A stretch of 55,649 nucleotides of DNA, taken from positions 1 through 55,649 of the forward strand of contig JAFGFN010000125.1 of assembly GCA_016931035.1 (NCBI GenBank), read 5' to 3'. The first letter of the stretch is position 1; each line of letters begins with the position of its first letter. The translations under genes and the position numbers were made by a program. The stretch is from Candidatus Sumerlaeota bacterium (GTDB lineage Bacteria > Sumerlaeota > Sumerlaeia > UBA8349). Positions 41,794-49,925 of the stretch are shown piece by piece. The notes beneath the pieces were generated by a model. The model had not been told where the DNA came from. It saw only the letters and a program-made list of their open reading frames with translations, and made no database searches.

Positions 41794-42054
41794 TCAGGTT
41801 GACCCAATGAACCTCTCGTACTGGTCGTGAGGCCCGATCCAGAACCAATAGAAAGTGTCCTGCTCGATGAGGGCCAGGGCGCGATATCCGCTCCCAATCC
41901 GGATGGACCAGACGTTGCCCGTTTTCTTGAATCGAAGCGAGGGGTGGCGGGGATTGTGCCGCCAGAGACGGTACGCGGTTTTCGCCTTGGCTCGAACCTC
42001 GGGTGGCAAGGCGGCGAACGAAGACCAGAAGTCAGGCGTCGCGGAGGATTTCAT
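41794..42054 (-). CDS. RelE/ParE-superfamily toxin
   Basis: An 86-residue basic protein of the type II toxin RelE/ParE superfamily: 'FWSSFAALPPEVRAKAKTAYRLWRHNPRHPSLRFKK', then 'VWSIRIGSGYRALALIEQDTFYWFWIGPHDQYERFI', the family's helix-helix-sheet layout with the usual 'YRalali' strand. ATG 42054 lies within the end of the antitoxin gene (23-base overlap), giving coupled translation in antitoxin-toxin order. Toxin activity (mRNA cleavage or gyrase inhibition) is family knowledge. Residues matching RelE catalytic positions are not certain. Confidence 0.82.
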   Translation of the reverse strand: MKSSATPDFWSSFAALPPEVRAKAKTAYRLWRHNPRHPSLRFKKTGNVWSIRIGSGYRALALIEQDTFYWFWIGPHDQYERFIGST

Positions 42055-42268
42055 CGAGAGGCTTTGTCTTTCCCGCCGCGATGTCGCCGCGGACACGACG
42101 CAGGGCGTAATCCAACCGGCCCCCGGGTTGGGAATCGCGCTCGAGCTCCTCGTCCCACTCGTCTGCGTGGTCCAATTCGTACTCGGCGAGCCACGACAGG
42201 AACTCCTCGAGTTCCTTCTTGGGAAGCGCCTTCACCTGGTCGGCGAGCTTCTGAACGTTCACGGTCAT
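42032..42268 (-). CDS. Antitoxin partner of the RelE-like toxin
   Basis: A 78-residue acidic protein ('MTVNVQKLADQVKALPKKELEEFLSWLAEYELDHADEWDEELERDSQPGGRLDYALRRVRGDI') with a short N-terminal helix-rich part, as in small RelE antitoxins. No classic ribbon-helix-helix motif is obvious. ATG 42268; the gene overlaps the toxin start by 23 bases. The acidic charge complements the basic toxin. Inferred from position and composition. Confidence 0.75.
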   Translation of the reverse strand: MTVNVQKLADQVKALPKKELEEFLSWLAEYELDHADEWDEELERDSQPGGRLDYALRRVRGDIAAGKTKPLDEILRDA

Positions 42269-42358
42269 AATGCTTTCGTTTCTACCACATCGCGCCGGCC
42301 AAATCCACCCTCAACGGTGGATAGGGGAAGCGAACCCAGGGTTTCGCACGGCGGCAGG

Positions 42359-43858
42359 TCACCCCGAAAACGCCTGCCGCATGGCGTCGAGCTTGTCGGT
42401 GCAGAACTGGGCCACCCGCTCCATCGGCACGCGGTCCTGTTCCATCGTGTCGCGGTGGCGGACGGTGACGCACTGGTCTTCGAGCGAGTCGACGTCGACC
42501 GTGATGCCGAGCGGGGTGCCGATCTCGTCCTGACGGCGATAGAGTTTCCCGATCGCCGCCGTGTCGTCGTAACGCGCGGGGAAGCGCTTGCGCAGGTCGT
42601 CGGCGATGGCCCGCGCCTTTTCGACCAGCTCGGGCCGGTTGCGCAACAGCGGGAAGACGGCGGCCTTGACCGGCGCAAGATCGGGATGCAGCGCCAGCAC
42701 GACGCGCTTTTCGCCGCGCACTTCTCCTTCGCGGTAGGCGTCGCACAGGAAGGCGAGGGTCGCGCGGGTCGCGCCCGCGGCGGGTTCGATCACGTAAGGG
42801 GTGAGGTGGGTGTCGTTGGGTTGATCGAAGTAGTCGATCCGTTTGCCCGAGCACTTGGCGTGTTGCTTGAGGTCGTAGTCCGCGCGGTTCGCGATCCCCT
42901 CGAGCTCCGACCAGCCGAAGGGGAAGTTGTACTCGACGTCGCAACACGCGCGGGCATAGTGCGCCAGCTCGTCCTTCTCATGCTCGCGCATCCGCATGTT
43001 CTCGGACCGCATCCCGAGCCCGCGATACCACTTGTATCGCTCGTCGAGCCAGTACTTGTACCATTCCTCGTCGGTCCCCGGCATGACGAAGTATTCCATC
43101 TCCATCTGCTCGAACTCGAGCGTGCGATAGGTGAAGCTCTTGGTCGTGACCTCGTTGCGGAACGACTTGCCGATCTGCGCGATGCCGAACGGGAGTTTGC
43201 GCCGCATCGTGGTGACGATGTTCTCGAAGTTGACGAACATCCCCTGCGCGGTCTCGGGGCGCAGATAGACGTCGGTCCCGGTTTCTTCGACCGCGCCGAG
43301 GGTCGTGCGGAACATCAGGTTGAACTGGCGCGCGGCGGTGAGCTCGTTGCCGCATTCGGGACACTTGAACGCGTCGCCCGCACCCTTGGCCTCCTGCAGG
43401 TCGCGCACCTCGATGCGGGTCCCTTCGGGCGGGGTTTTCTTCTTGAACTTCTTCTTCGTCAGCGCCTCGAGGGCGTCGCCTTTGTCCTGGGTCTCGACCG
43501 GCCCGACCGTGCCCCAGTCCTGACCCTCGGGCCCGACGATGGCGGCGACCCAGAGATGGTCGGCGCGGAACCGCTTCTTGCACCCTTTGCAGTCGACCAG
43601 GGGGTCGTGGAAACTCTCGACGTGGCCCGACGCCTCCCAGACGCGCGGATGCATGAGAATCGCGCTTTCGATCCCCTCGATGTCGTCGCGCTGCTCGACC
43701 ATCGCCCGCCACCAGGCGTTGGTCACGTTGCGTTTAAGGGCGATCCCGAGCGGTCCGTAGTCGTAGGTCGCGGCGAGGCCGCCGTAGATCTCGCTGCTCT
43801 GGAAGACAAACCCCCGTCGTTTGCAGAGGCTCACGAGAATGTCGATAGTCAGGGCCAT
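42359..43858 (-). CDS. glyQS: Glycyl-tRNA synthetase, alpha2 type
   Basis: A 499-residue class II synthetase that charges tRNA-Gly, of the homodimeric type. Motif 1 area 'GFVFQSSEIYGGLAATYDYGPLG', the insertion with 'DCKGCKKRF' and 'CPECGNEL', motif 2 'IAQIGKSFRNEVTTKSFTYRTLEFEQMEMEYF', and the C-terminal anticodon domain beginning near 'HPDLAPVKAAVFPLL' are all recognisable. ATG 43858 has AAGGAG upstream; an in-frame start at 43906 lies inside the promoter. A TTGACT/TAGCTT promoter is at 43897-43925. Single gene on its transcript. Confidence 0.96.
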   Translation of the reverse strand: MALTIDILVSLCKRRGFVFQSSEIYGGLAATYDYGPLGIALKRNVTNAWWRAMVEQRDDIEGIESAILMHPRVWEASGHVESFHDPLVDCKGCKKRFRADHLWVAAIVGPEGQDWGTVGPVETQDKGDALEALTKKKFKKKTPPEGTRIEVRDLQEAKGAGDAFKCPECGNELTAARQFNLMFRTTLGAVEETGTDVYLRPETAQGMFVNFENIVTTMRRKLPFGIAQIGKSFRNEVTTKSFTYRTLEFEQMEMEYFVMPGTDEEWYKYWLDERYKWYRGLGMRSENMRMREHEKDELAHYARACCDVEYNFPFGWSELEGIANRADYDLKQHAKCSGKRIDYFDQPNDTHLTPYVIEPAAGATRATLAFLCDAYREGEVRGEKRVVLALHPDLAPVKAAVFPLLRNRPELVEKARAIADDLRKRFPARYDDTAAIGKLYRRQDEIGTPLGITVDVDSLEDQCVTVRHRDTMEQDRVPMERVAQFCTDKLDAMRQAFSG

Positions 43859-43896
43859 GTCGTCGTTCGCTCCTTCGCGCGCGGAAATAGTGGCGA

Positions 43897-43925
43897 AAGC
43901 TATCAATCGCGCCGGGGATAGTCAA
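43897..43925 (-). promoter_or_regulatory. Promoter of glyQS
   Basis: On the - strand TTGACT (43920-43925) and TAGCTT (43897-43902) with a 17-base spacer, 38 bases before the glyQS ATG. Confidence 0.5.
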
Positions 43926-44015
43926 GATCTAAGCCGGGCGAAGCCGGGCGCCGACGCCAGGCAATGGGGCGTGGTGAATCGCGGGCGGAAGTCGCCGGCA
44001 ATCCGTCACGGTTGG

Positions 44016-45101
44016 TTATTCGTCCGCGGCGAGGGCGGGTTTCTTGGACGAGAAGGTGGGGACGCGTTCGGTTCGCAGGTCGGGATCGAGAATCCGAATC
44101 GTCGCTTCGAGTCGCAGCTGTCCGGCCCAGCGCGCCTTCTCCTGGTCGTAGCGCTGGGCATGAAGAATCTCGCGCGCCGTCGTCTTGCGTTCCATGTAGA
44201 GAACGTGGACCCCTTTGCCGGTCCGAACGGGCGCCGAGCTCTGTCCGGGTTCGAGATCGCGCGCGGCGACGGCGAGCTCGGGAAGCATTTCGCTCGGAGT
44301 GATCGATCCAAGCGGCCCGCCTTGGACGTCGCGGTCCGCCAGGCGCCGCGCCCATTCGGCGGCGACCCCGGCGAAGTCGCCCCGGCGTTCGGCTTCGATC
44401 CGCGCGTCATGGGCCTGGGTCATTGCTTCTTGCCAGACTTCTTCGGGCGCGGAAGGCGACAAGGGGAAAAACAGGTGGGACAGATAGTAGCGACGCGTCG
44501 GCTCGCCTTGCCGTTCGCGCTCTTGTTCGAACCGCGCGACTTCGTCGTCGCCGATCGAGAAACGGCCGTTCACGGCCTGGGCGATCGTCCAGTCGCGCCG
44601 GGTCTGTTCGCGCAACTGATCGCGAAGCGAGGCGACGCTCCGCCCCGCGCGCCGAAGCACGGCCTCCAGGGCGTCCTCGCCCCCTTGGACCTCGGACATC
44701 CGCCGGATGAGCGCGTCGACCCGGTTGTCCGCCGCCTCGGCGGGGACGTCGATCCCCGCTCGCTCGGCCGCGCGGAGAATCAACCGGTCGTCGATCATCG
44801 GCGCCAGGGCTTCGCGCAGCCGCGGCAGGGTCGGCGGACCCGACGACACGTCGCCCGAGGACTGGTATTCGGACAATGCCTCTTCGACCTCGCCCAGCGT
44901 GATCGCCTCGTTGTCCACCCAGGCCACGATCCGGTCCACCACCATCACGTCCGAACCTTGGTCGCGCAGGAGCGAGCGGAGCCGCGCGTCGATGCCCGCG
45001 TCCGAAGAAGAACCGGGCGTCTGGGCGAAGGCGAGCCCGACCGACAGGAGAAGCCATCCCGCCGCGCAGACTCCGAGGAGACCGATGCGTCGTTCGTTCA
45101 T
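44016..45101 (-). CDS. SurA-like periplasmic peptidyl-prolyl isomerase
   Basis: A 361-residue exported protein. The signal peptide ends at 'LAFA' before QTPG. The N-terminal chaperone domain ('DRIVAWVDNEAITLGEVEEAL', the SurA_N hallmark) is followed by a parvulin domain ('YYLSHLFFPL', 'DRDVQGGPLGSITPSEMLPELAVAARDLEPGQSSAPVRTGKGVHVLYM'). It should fold outer-membrane proteins in the periplasm. ATG 45101 overlaps the stop of the upstream DUF475 gene (ATGA), so they are coupled. One parvulin domain only, versus two in E. coli SurA. Confidence 0.9.
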   Translation of the reverse strand: MNERRIGLLGVCAAGWLLLSVGLAFAQTPGSSSDAGIDARLRSLLRDQGSDVMVVDRIVAWVDNEAITLGEVEEALSEYQSSGDVSSGPPTLPRLREALAPMIDDRLILRAAERAGIDVPAEAADNRVDALIRRMSEVQGGEDALEAVLRRAGRSVASLRDQLREQTRRDWTIAQAVNGRFSIGDDEVARFEQERERQGEPTRRYYLSHLFFPLSPSAPEEVWQEAMTQAHDARIEAERRGDFAGVAAEWARRLADRDVQGGPLGSITPSEMLPELAVAARDLEPGQSSAPVRTGKGVHVLYMERKTTAREILHAQRYDQEKARWAGQLRLEATIRILDPDLRTERVPTFSSKKPALAADE

Positions 45102-46063
45102 TCGTGCGATCCCTGGGCCGCCGGAGGGTCTTGCGGCGTGGCGGCGCCGCGCTGGCGGATGGACTTGTGGAAGAAGTAGCCCACGACCGTGAGAGTGACG
45201 ACCGGCGCGATCCAGTCCGGGATTTCGTGTCCGAAGCTCTCCGCGATCATGAAACCGCCGAGACACAGGATCGAATACATCGCCCCGTTCTTGAGGTACG
45301 CGTAGTTTTTGATCCGGCTCACCCCCCGCACGGTGAGGTCGCGAACCACCATCGCGCCCAATCCGTTTCCGAGAAGGATCAACGGCACGGACATCGTGAA
45401 GGCGAACGCCCCGAGGACGCCGTCGATCGAGAACGTCGCGTCGAGCACCTGGAGATAGAGGAACTTGCTCAGGTCCGAAATCTCGGACCGCGTCCCCGTC
45501 AATCGGGTCTCCGCCTTCTCGGCGTACTCCTTGAATCCATAGGTGATGAAGAACGCCGAAGAACCCAGCGCCGCGGAAAACGCCATCATCGGGTCCTTTT
45601 TCAGGGCAAACCAGATCGTGCCGCTGAGAACGAGCGAAGCGACCGCGAAGAACCAGGCGCCTTGTTGGCTGAAGAACCGCTCGCCCGGCAGACCGAAGCG
45701 CTTGTCCTCTAGGAAAAGCCAGTGGAAGAACAATAGGACGAGGAAAAGTCCGCCGCCGATGAGAAGCAACGGCTTCGAGCGCTCGATCGACTCGCGCACG
45801 ATCGGGTCGTTCGCGCGAAACGACGCCATGAACGCCCCCCAGGGGCCGAGGGCGGGATTCATCGCCCAGATAATGGCCCAAGGCAGCATCCCGCGCACGA
45901 TGAACACGGCGAACAGGATTCCCCAAACGATGAACCGCCGACGCCATTTCTCGCTCATCGTCGCCAACACGTCGGCGTTCACCACCGCGTTATCGAGACT
46001 CGATACGACCTCGAACACGCAGAGCCCCAGAATGGTCAGTGTCCACGCTCCCCAACCGCCCAC
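45098..46063 (-). CDS. DUF475/TerC-superfamily membrane protein
   Basis: A 321-residue protein with about eight membrane helices. It has the TerC-superfamily pattern of an Asp in two half-repeats ('EVVSSLDNAVVNADVLATM' and 'VLDATFSIDGVLGAFAFTM') and the DUF475 stretch 'FITYGFKEYAEKAETRL'. Metal-ion handling is suspected for the superfamily (tellurite, manganese or calcium); the substrate is not known for DUF475. The start is GTG 46063 with AAGGAG upstream; no ATG lies nearby. Coupled to the SurA-like gene by a 4-base overlap. Confidence 0.85.
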   Translation of the reverse strand: MGGWGAWTLTILGLCVFEVVSSLDNAVVNADVLATMSEKWRRRFIVWGILFAVFIVRGMLPWAIIWAMNPALGPWGAFMASFRANDPIVRESIERSKPLLLIGGGLFLVLLFFHWLFLEDKRFGLPGERFFSQQGAWFFAVASLVLSGTIWFALKKDPMMAFSAALGSSAFFITYGFKEYAEKAETRLTGTRSEISDLSKFLYLQVLDATFSIDGVLGAFAFTMSVPLILLGNGLGAMVVRDLTVRGVSRIKNYAYLKNGAMYSILCLGGFMIAESFGHEIPDWIAPVVTLTVVGYFFHKSIRQRGAATPQDPPAAQGSHE

Positions 46064-46523
46064 GATCCCGCTTTCTCCTTACCGGCCCGCAACGACTTCG
46101 CCCATTTCGACCCCTCGGCGCGTCTCGACCCCGGCCGCGGGCGAGCCGTTCCTAGCTATCCCAAGCAGGACGAAAGTGCAACGATATCCGCGCGATATCC
46201 GCGCGGCCGGTTCCGTAACCCTCGGGCCGTCCATCGGTTCGGAGTGGTTGGCCAACTGAAGTTGGAACAACGAACGAAGAACGAGCCGGAAGCGACGCCG
46301 AGTTTGTTGTTCCCGCTTCAGCGGGCCGGTCTGCCTGAGGCAGACAAGCCGCGCCTGAACGGGCGATGTACGGTTCCCTTTTCCTTCGATTCTCTCCCCG
46401 CGGCCTCCAGCCCAGAGCGTTTCTCGGAATTCCGTAGCGATTGAGGCGGAGGCTTGCGCTAGGCGTTCGGGATGACGAATCGTGTCGAGCAGAGATTGGT
46501 CGGCTCGTGCGCGACGCGCCGGT
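46064..46523. other. Gene-free stretch between aroE and the DUF475 gene
   Basis: About 460 bases without a supported gene. The interior holds the hairpin cluster listed at 46247-46366. The promoter for the DUF475-surA pair must lie at the left end, but none is clear. Confidence 0.55.
46247..46366. repeat. Cluster of short TTCA/TGAA-loop hairpins
   Basis: Several small palindromes: GTTGGCCAAC (46247-46256), CCAAC-TGAA-GTTGG (46252-46265), CCCGC-TTCA-GCGGG (46312-46325), GTCTGCC-TGA-GGCAGAC (46329-46345) and CGCC-TGAACG-GGCG (46353-46366). GGAACAAC (46264-46271) is exactly complementary to GTTGTTCC (46306-46313), linking the first two into a cruciform. Stems differ but the central TTCA/TGAA recurs, suggesting a REP-like repeat family. 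Confidence 0.55.
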
Positions 46524-47396
46524 TCACCTGCGTTTCGGCAGCGCTTGGAACATGGCGTCGAGGTCGGGTTCGATGCCCGTCCAGATCCGGAGCGAGGCCG
46601 CGCCTTGGCGCACGAGCATCCCGAGACCGTCCAGGACACGGCAGCCGCGCTTGGCCGCGGCGGCGAGCCAGGCCGTGGCGCCGCGCGAAGTGTAGGCCGC
46701 GTCGAAGACCAGGGCGGCAGGCGGAATGTGCGAGGGATCGCACGGAAACGGATCGCCCTCGTTCAGACCGAGCTTGGCCGCGTTGGCGACGAGATCGGCG
46801 CGCTTGAGCGCCTGGGCGATCGAGGGGCCGTGTCGTTCGGACGAGAGGACCTGGATCTCGGCGCGGGGGAATCTCTTCCACAGCTCCTCGGCCAGTTCCT
46901 CGGCGTTGGACAACGTGCGGTTGACAATCGTCAGATCGGCGGCCCCAGCCTCCAGGACCGCCAAGGCCATGGCGCGGCCCGCGCCCCCCGCGCCGATCTG
47001 GATCACGCGTTTGTTCTCGGGATCGAACCCTCCGTCGTGACGAAGCGAGTCGGCGTAGCCCTCGACGTCGGTGTTGGTGCCGTAGATGCCGTCGCGGCGA
47101 AAATGAAGCGTGTTGACCGCGCCGACGAGGCGCGCCTCGTCACTCATGTTCGCGCACATCTCGAAGGCGGCGAACTTGTGCGGCACCGTGCAGTTGAGCC
47201 CGACCGCTCCGGCAGCCGCCATGCCGAGCACCACTTTTTCAAACGACTCGGGCGCGACCGGGAAGGCAAGATATATGTAGTCGAGCCCGGCCGCGCGGAG
47301 CGCCGCGTTGTGGATGGCGGGCGAGAGCGAATGCTCGACGGGCCATCCGAGGACCCCGAGAAGCCGGGTCCGGGTCGTGATTTCATGCACGGGCAT
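46524..47396 (-). CDS. aroE: Shikimate dehydrogenase
   Basis: A 290-residue NADP-dependent enzyme reducing 3-dehydroshikimate to shikimate in aromatic amino-acid synthesis. The substrate domain shows 'VEHSLSPAIHNAAL' and 'NCTVPHKFAAFEM' (Lys in the usual 'vPhK' motif). 'GAVNTLHF' and 'GTNTDVEGY' follow, then the NADP site 'IGAGGAGRAMAL'. ATG 47396 is 10 bases after GGAGG; a GTG nine bases earlier sits too close to that site. It is last of a - strand run behind pilD (19-base gap). Confidence 0.95.
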   Translation of the reverse strand: MPVHEITTRTRLLGVLGWPVEHSLSPAIHNAALRAAGLDYIYLAFPVAPESFEKVVLGMAAAGAVGLNCTVPHKFAAFEMCANMSDEARLVGAVNTLHFRRDGIYGTNTDVEGYADSLRHDGGFDPENKRVIQIGAGGAGRAMALAVLEAGAADLTIVNRTLSNAEELAEELWKRFPRAEIQVLSSERHGPSIAQALKRADLVANAAKLGLNEGDPFPCDPSHIPPAALVFDAAYTSRGATAWLAAAAKRGCRVLDGLGMLVRQGAASLRIWTGIEPDLDAMFQALPKRR

Positions 47397-47415
47397 CGTT
47401 CCCACACCTCCGCGG

Positions 47416-48465
47416 TCAGAAGTAAGTCGGCCCGAGGAACCGTTCGATCTCGCGCATGACGCGCGGTTCGAAAACCATCAAGAGCCACGCCGCCGTCGCC
47501 AGGTGCGGTCCGAAAGGAAGATGATGCCGCGCCCTGGCGCCTCGCGCCTTCGGAGTCGAGAGAATCCGGGTGAGGACCGCTTTTTCGCGGTCGGAGAACG
47601 ATCGTTGGCCTTGGTCTTCCGACTCGGGCGCGACGCCGAGAATCGTCTCGATCTCGGAAAGCATCTCGCGGCTCTCATCGGTCGTCACGCGCGCCGCGCG
47701 TTCGGATCGCAGACGGTCCAGGGCGAGCGCCGTCAGGCCATAGACGGAACCGAGCAGCGAACCCACGAAGATCGAGAGCAGGGCGATTTTCCATCCGGTG
47801 AACGCTCCGATGAGAGCGAGGAGTTTCACGTCGCCGAATCCCATGGCCGGTTTGCGGAACACGATCGATCCGATGAAACCCACAATCCAGAGAAGCGAGG
47901 CCCCGGCGAGCGCGCCGACAACGCTGTTCGCGACCGGTCCCCACCACGCCGTCGCGGGCGCGGGACCCGCGTGCGCCACGATCCAGCGGGCCGGGTCCAC
48001 GGGAGGCAGGAAAACGAGAACGAGGGCCAGGGCGATCCCCGCCGCCGCGCCGCCTAGGCTCACGCGATCGAGAATGACCCAGTTGTCGATATCCGTGAAG
48101 GTGGAGATCAGGAGAAGACCGGTGAAGACGAGATAGACGGGCACGACCCAAGCGAAGCGATACTGAAGAAACACACCGAGGAAAAGGAAGCCCGTGAGGA
48201 GTTCGATCAACATATACCGCGCGCTGTAGGGGGCGCGGCAGACGCGGCATCGTCCGCCGAGCAGGAAGTAGCTCAGGACGGGAACGTTGTCGTGCCATGG
48301 GATCGTCGTGCCGCAGCTGTAGCAATACGAGCGCGGGAACGAGAGGCTCTGTCCGGCGGGGAGACGATAGATGCAGACGTTGAAGAAGCTGCCGAAGAAG
48401 GCGCCGATCGCGAAGAAGAACGCGGCGTGAATCGGGAAGAACTCGGGAGCGATCAGCTCGGACAT
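47416..48465 (-). CDS. pilD: Prepilin peptidase (A24 family)
   Basis: A 349-residue membrane protease that cuts and N-methylates type IV prepilins and pseudopilins such as the one at 33313. The zinc-type cysteine pairs are 48/51 and 73/76 ('CYSC', 'CRVC'). The catalytic aspartates are in 'TFTDIDNWVILD' (about 125-127) and 'GFGD' (209-212). Unusually, a roughly 65-residue hydrophilic insert (about 251-315) separates the last helices from the ending 'LPFGPHLATAAWLLM'. ATG 48465 has no strong ribosome site. It is 20 bases after nrfA and before aroE. Confidence 0.9.
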   Translation of the reverse strand: MSELIAPEFFPIHAAFFFAIGAFFGSFFNVCIYRLPAGQSLSFPRSYCYSCGTTIPWHDNVPVLSYFLLGGRCRVCRAPYSARYMLIELLTGFLFLGVFLQYRFAWVVPVYLVFTGLLLISTFTDIDNWVILDRVSLGGAAAGIALALVLVFLPPVDPARWIVAHAGPAPATAWWGPVANSVVGALAGASLLWIVGFIGSIVFRKPAMGFGDVKLLALIGAFTGWKIALLSIFVGSLLGSVYGLTALALDRLRSERAARVTTDESREMLSEIETILGVAPESEDQGQRSFSDREKAVLTRILSTPKARGARARHHLPFGPHLATAAWLLMVFEPRVMREIERFLGPTYF

Positions 48466-48485
48466 GTCGGGCCTGTTTGGCGAAA

Positions 48486-49895
48486 CTAGTCGCGCAGGGC
48501 GAGCTGCCCCTTGCGGACAAGATCGAGGGATTCGTTCATGACGCGCGCCGATTCCTGCGAGGCGTGAAACCCCATCGAGTTCTCGGCCTCGACGAAGTCC
48601 ATGAGGAATTGGGCCTTGCGCTGGAAGTCGCGCGGAGCGGCGAGGCGCTCGTCGTCGGCGCCGCCGGCCTTGGCTTTCTCGATGTCGCCGATCAGCTCCG
48701 TCAAGGCATCCATCGTACGGTTGCGCATCTCGAAGTTGCGGCCCTGGATCGTCTCGGCGCGCGACCGGAGCTCGTCCTCGGGCACGCGATGGCACGTCTG
48801 GCAGGCGTGTGCGATGTTGAGAAGCGGGCTACGCACGTGATGGTCGCTGATCTTGACCGCCCCAACGCGCTCGTAGGGCATGTGGCAGTCGGCGCACGCG
48901 ACGCCCGCGCGAGAATGGACGCCTTGGCTCCAGGTCTCGAATTCCGGGTGCTGCGCCTTGAGACACGCGGCGCCGGTCCGGGCGTGGGTCCAGTCCTTGA
49001 ACCCGGTTTCGTCGTAGTAGGCCAGGATCTCGTCGGCCTTGAGGCCCTTGGACCAGGGATAGACGAGGCGCTTCTCCTCGCCCTTGAAGTAATACTCGAC
49101 GTGGCATTGGGCGCACACGTAGGCCCGCATTTCCTGCCGCGTCGCGGCGGCGTTCACGTCGTAGTCCTCGATCCCCTCTGCCGCCTTGGCCGCGCGGATT
49201 CCTTCGATGAACGCGGGACGCGTAATGCGCAGCTGCATCGTCTTGGGATCGTGACAGTCGATGCACGCGACGGGATGCTCCACCTCTTTGCGCGCGTCCT
49301 GATACTTCATCTTGTTGAGCGCCTCGAATCCCTTGAAGAGGTCGCCGTTGCCGAGCCTCTTGTAGGCCGTATAGACTGAGGCGTGGCAATGAACGCACGT
49401 GCCCGGTTGTTGGACCACCCGTTGGCGCTCGGTGAACGTCTGATCTTCGAGCATGTAGGCGTGGCCGCGTTCCTCTCGGAAATCCTTGGCGAAGGCGTAT
49501 CCCGCCCACATCGCCTTGAGACGCGGATCCTCCTCGAGCTTCGACTGCGCGACGACCGAACGCGGATCGACGTCGGTGGGCGTACGGGGCATCGCCTCGC
49601 TGCCGCCGTAGCGCGTGCGTTGCATATCGACCGTGCGGAGATAGGCGTCGTACTGCTGCGGGAAGTTCTTGCCCCAGACGGCCGGGTCGGTCGTGTCGTC
49701 GGTCAGTTCGACGACCCGGAAGAACGGGTCACGCGCCTCCTGTTTCTTCTCGAAGATATCGACCAGGAGAGCGGTCACTCCGAAGGCGAGAACGGCGACG
49801 AACACGATCAGCGCAGCCAGAACGATCAACCAGTATCGCGGTGCGAGACCGAAAAGGCGCGTTTCTTCGCGGGATTTCTCACGGGGGTCGCTCAT
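48486..49895 (-). CDS. nrfA: Cytochrome c nitrite reductase, pentahaem NrfA
   Basis: A 469-residue periplasmic enzyme reducing nitrite to ammonium with six electrons. Five haem motifs are visible: CVHCH (167-171), CIDCH (211-215), CAQCH with 'VEYYF' (261-270), CADCH (334-338) and CQTCH (365-369). The active-site His316 (in 'QHPE') and the Tyr of 'VEYYF' match the family. The first (catalytic) haem motif is CXXCH, not the CXXCK of E. coli. An N-terminal membrane helix (about 21-44) without a clear cleavage site suggests membrane anchoring. nrfH lies 30 bases upstream, the usual partner. Followed by pilD. Confidence 0.95.
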   Translation of the reverse strand: MSDPREKSREETRLFGLAPRYWLIVLAALIVFVAVLAFGVTALLVDIFEKKQEARDPFFRVVELTDDTTDPAVWGKNFPQQYDAYLRTVDMQRTRYGGSEAMPRTPTDVDPRSVVAQSKLEEDPRLKAMWAGYAFAKDFREERGHAYMLEDQTFTERQRVVQQPGTCVHCHASVYTAYKRLGNGDLFKGFEALNKMKYQDARKEVEHPVACIDCHDPKTMQLRITRPAFIEGIRAAKAAEGIEDYDVNAAATRQEMRAYVCAQCHVEYYFKGEEKRLVYPWSKGLKADEILAYYDETGFKDWTHARTGAACLKAQHPEFETWSQGVHSRAGVACADCHMPYERVGAVKISDHHVRSPLLNIAHACQTCHRVPEDELRSRAETIQGRNFEMRNRTMDALTELIGDIEKAKAGGADDERLAAPRDFQRKAQFLMDFVEAENSMGFHASQESARVMNESLDLVRKGQLALRD

Positions 49896-49925
49896 GGGCC
49901 TTCCTCCGCTCTCCGTCCCCGGAGG

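Noticed and set aside
41855-43921. A 688-codon + strand frame
   Set aside because: It is antisense to glyQS and the toxin-antitoxin pair and has no recognisable domain.
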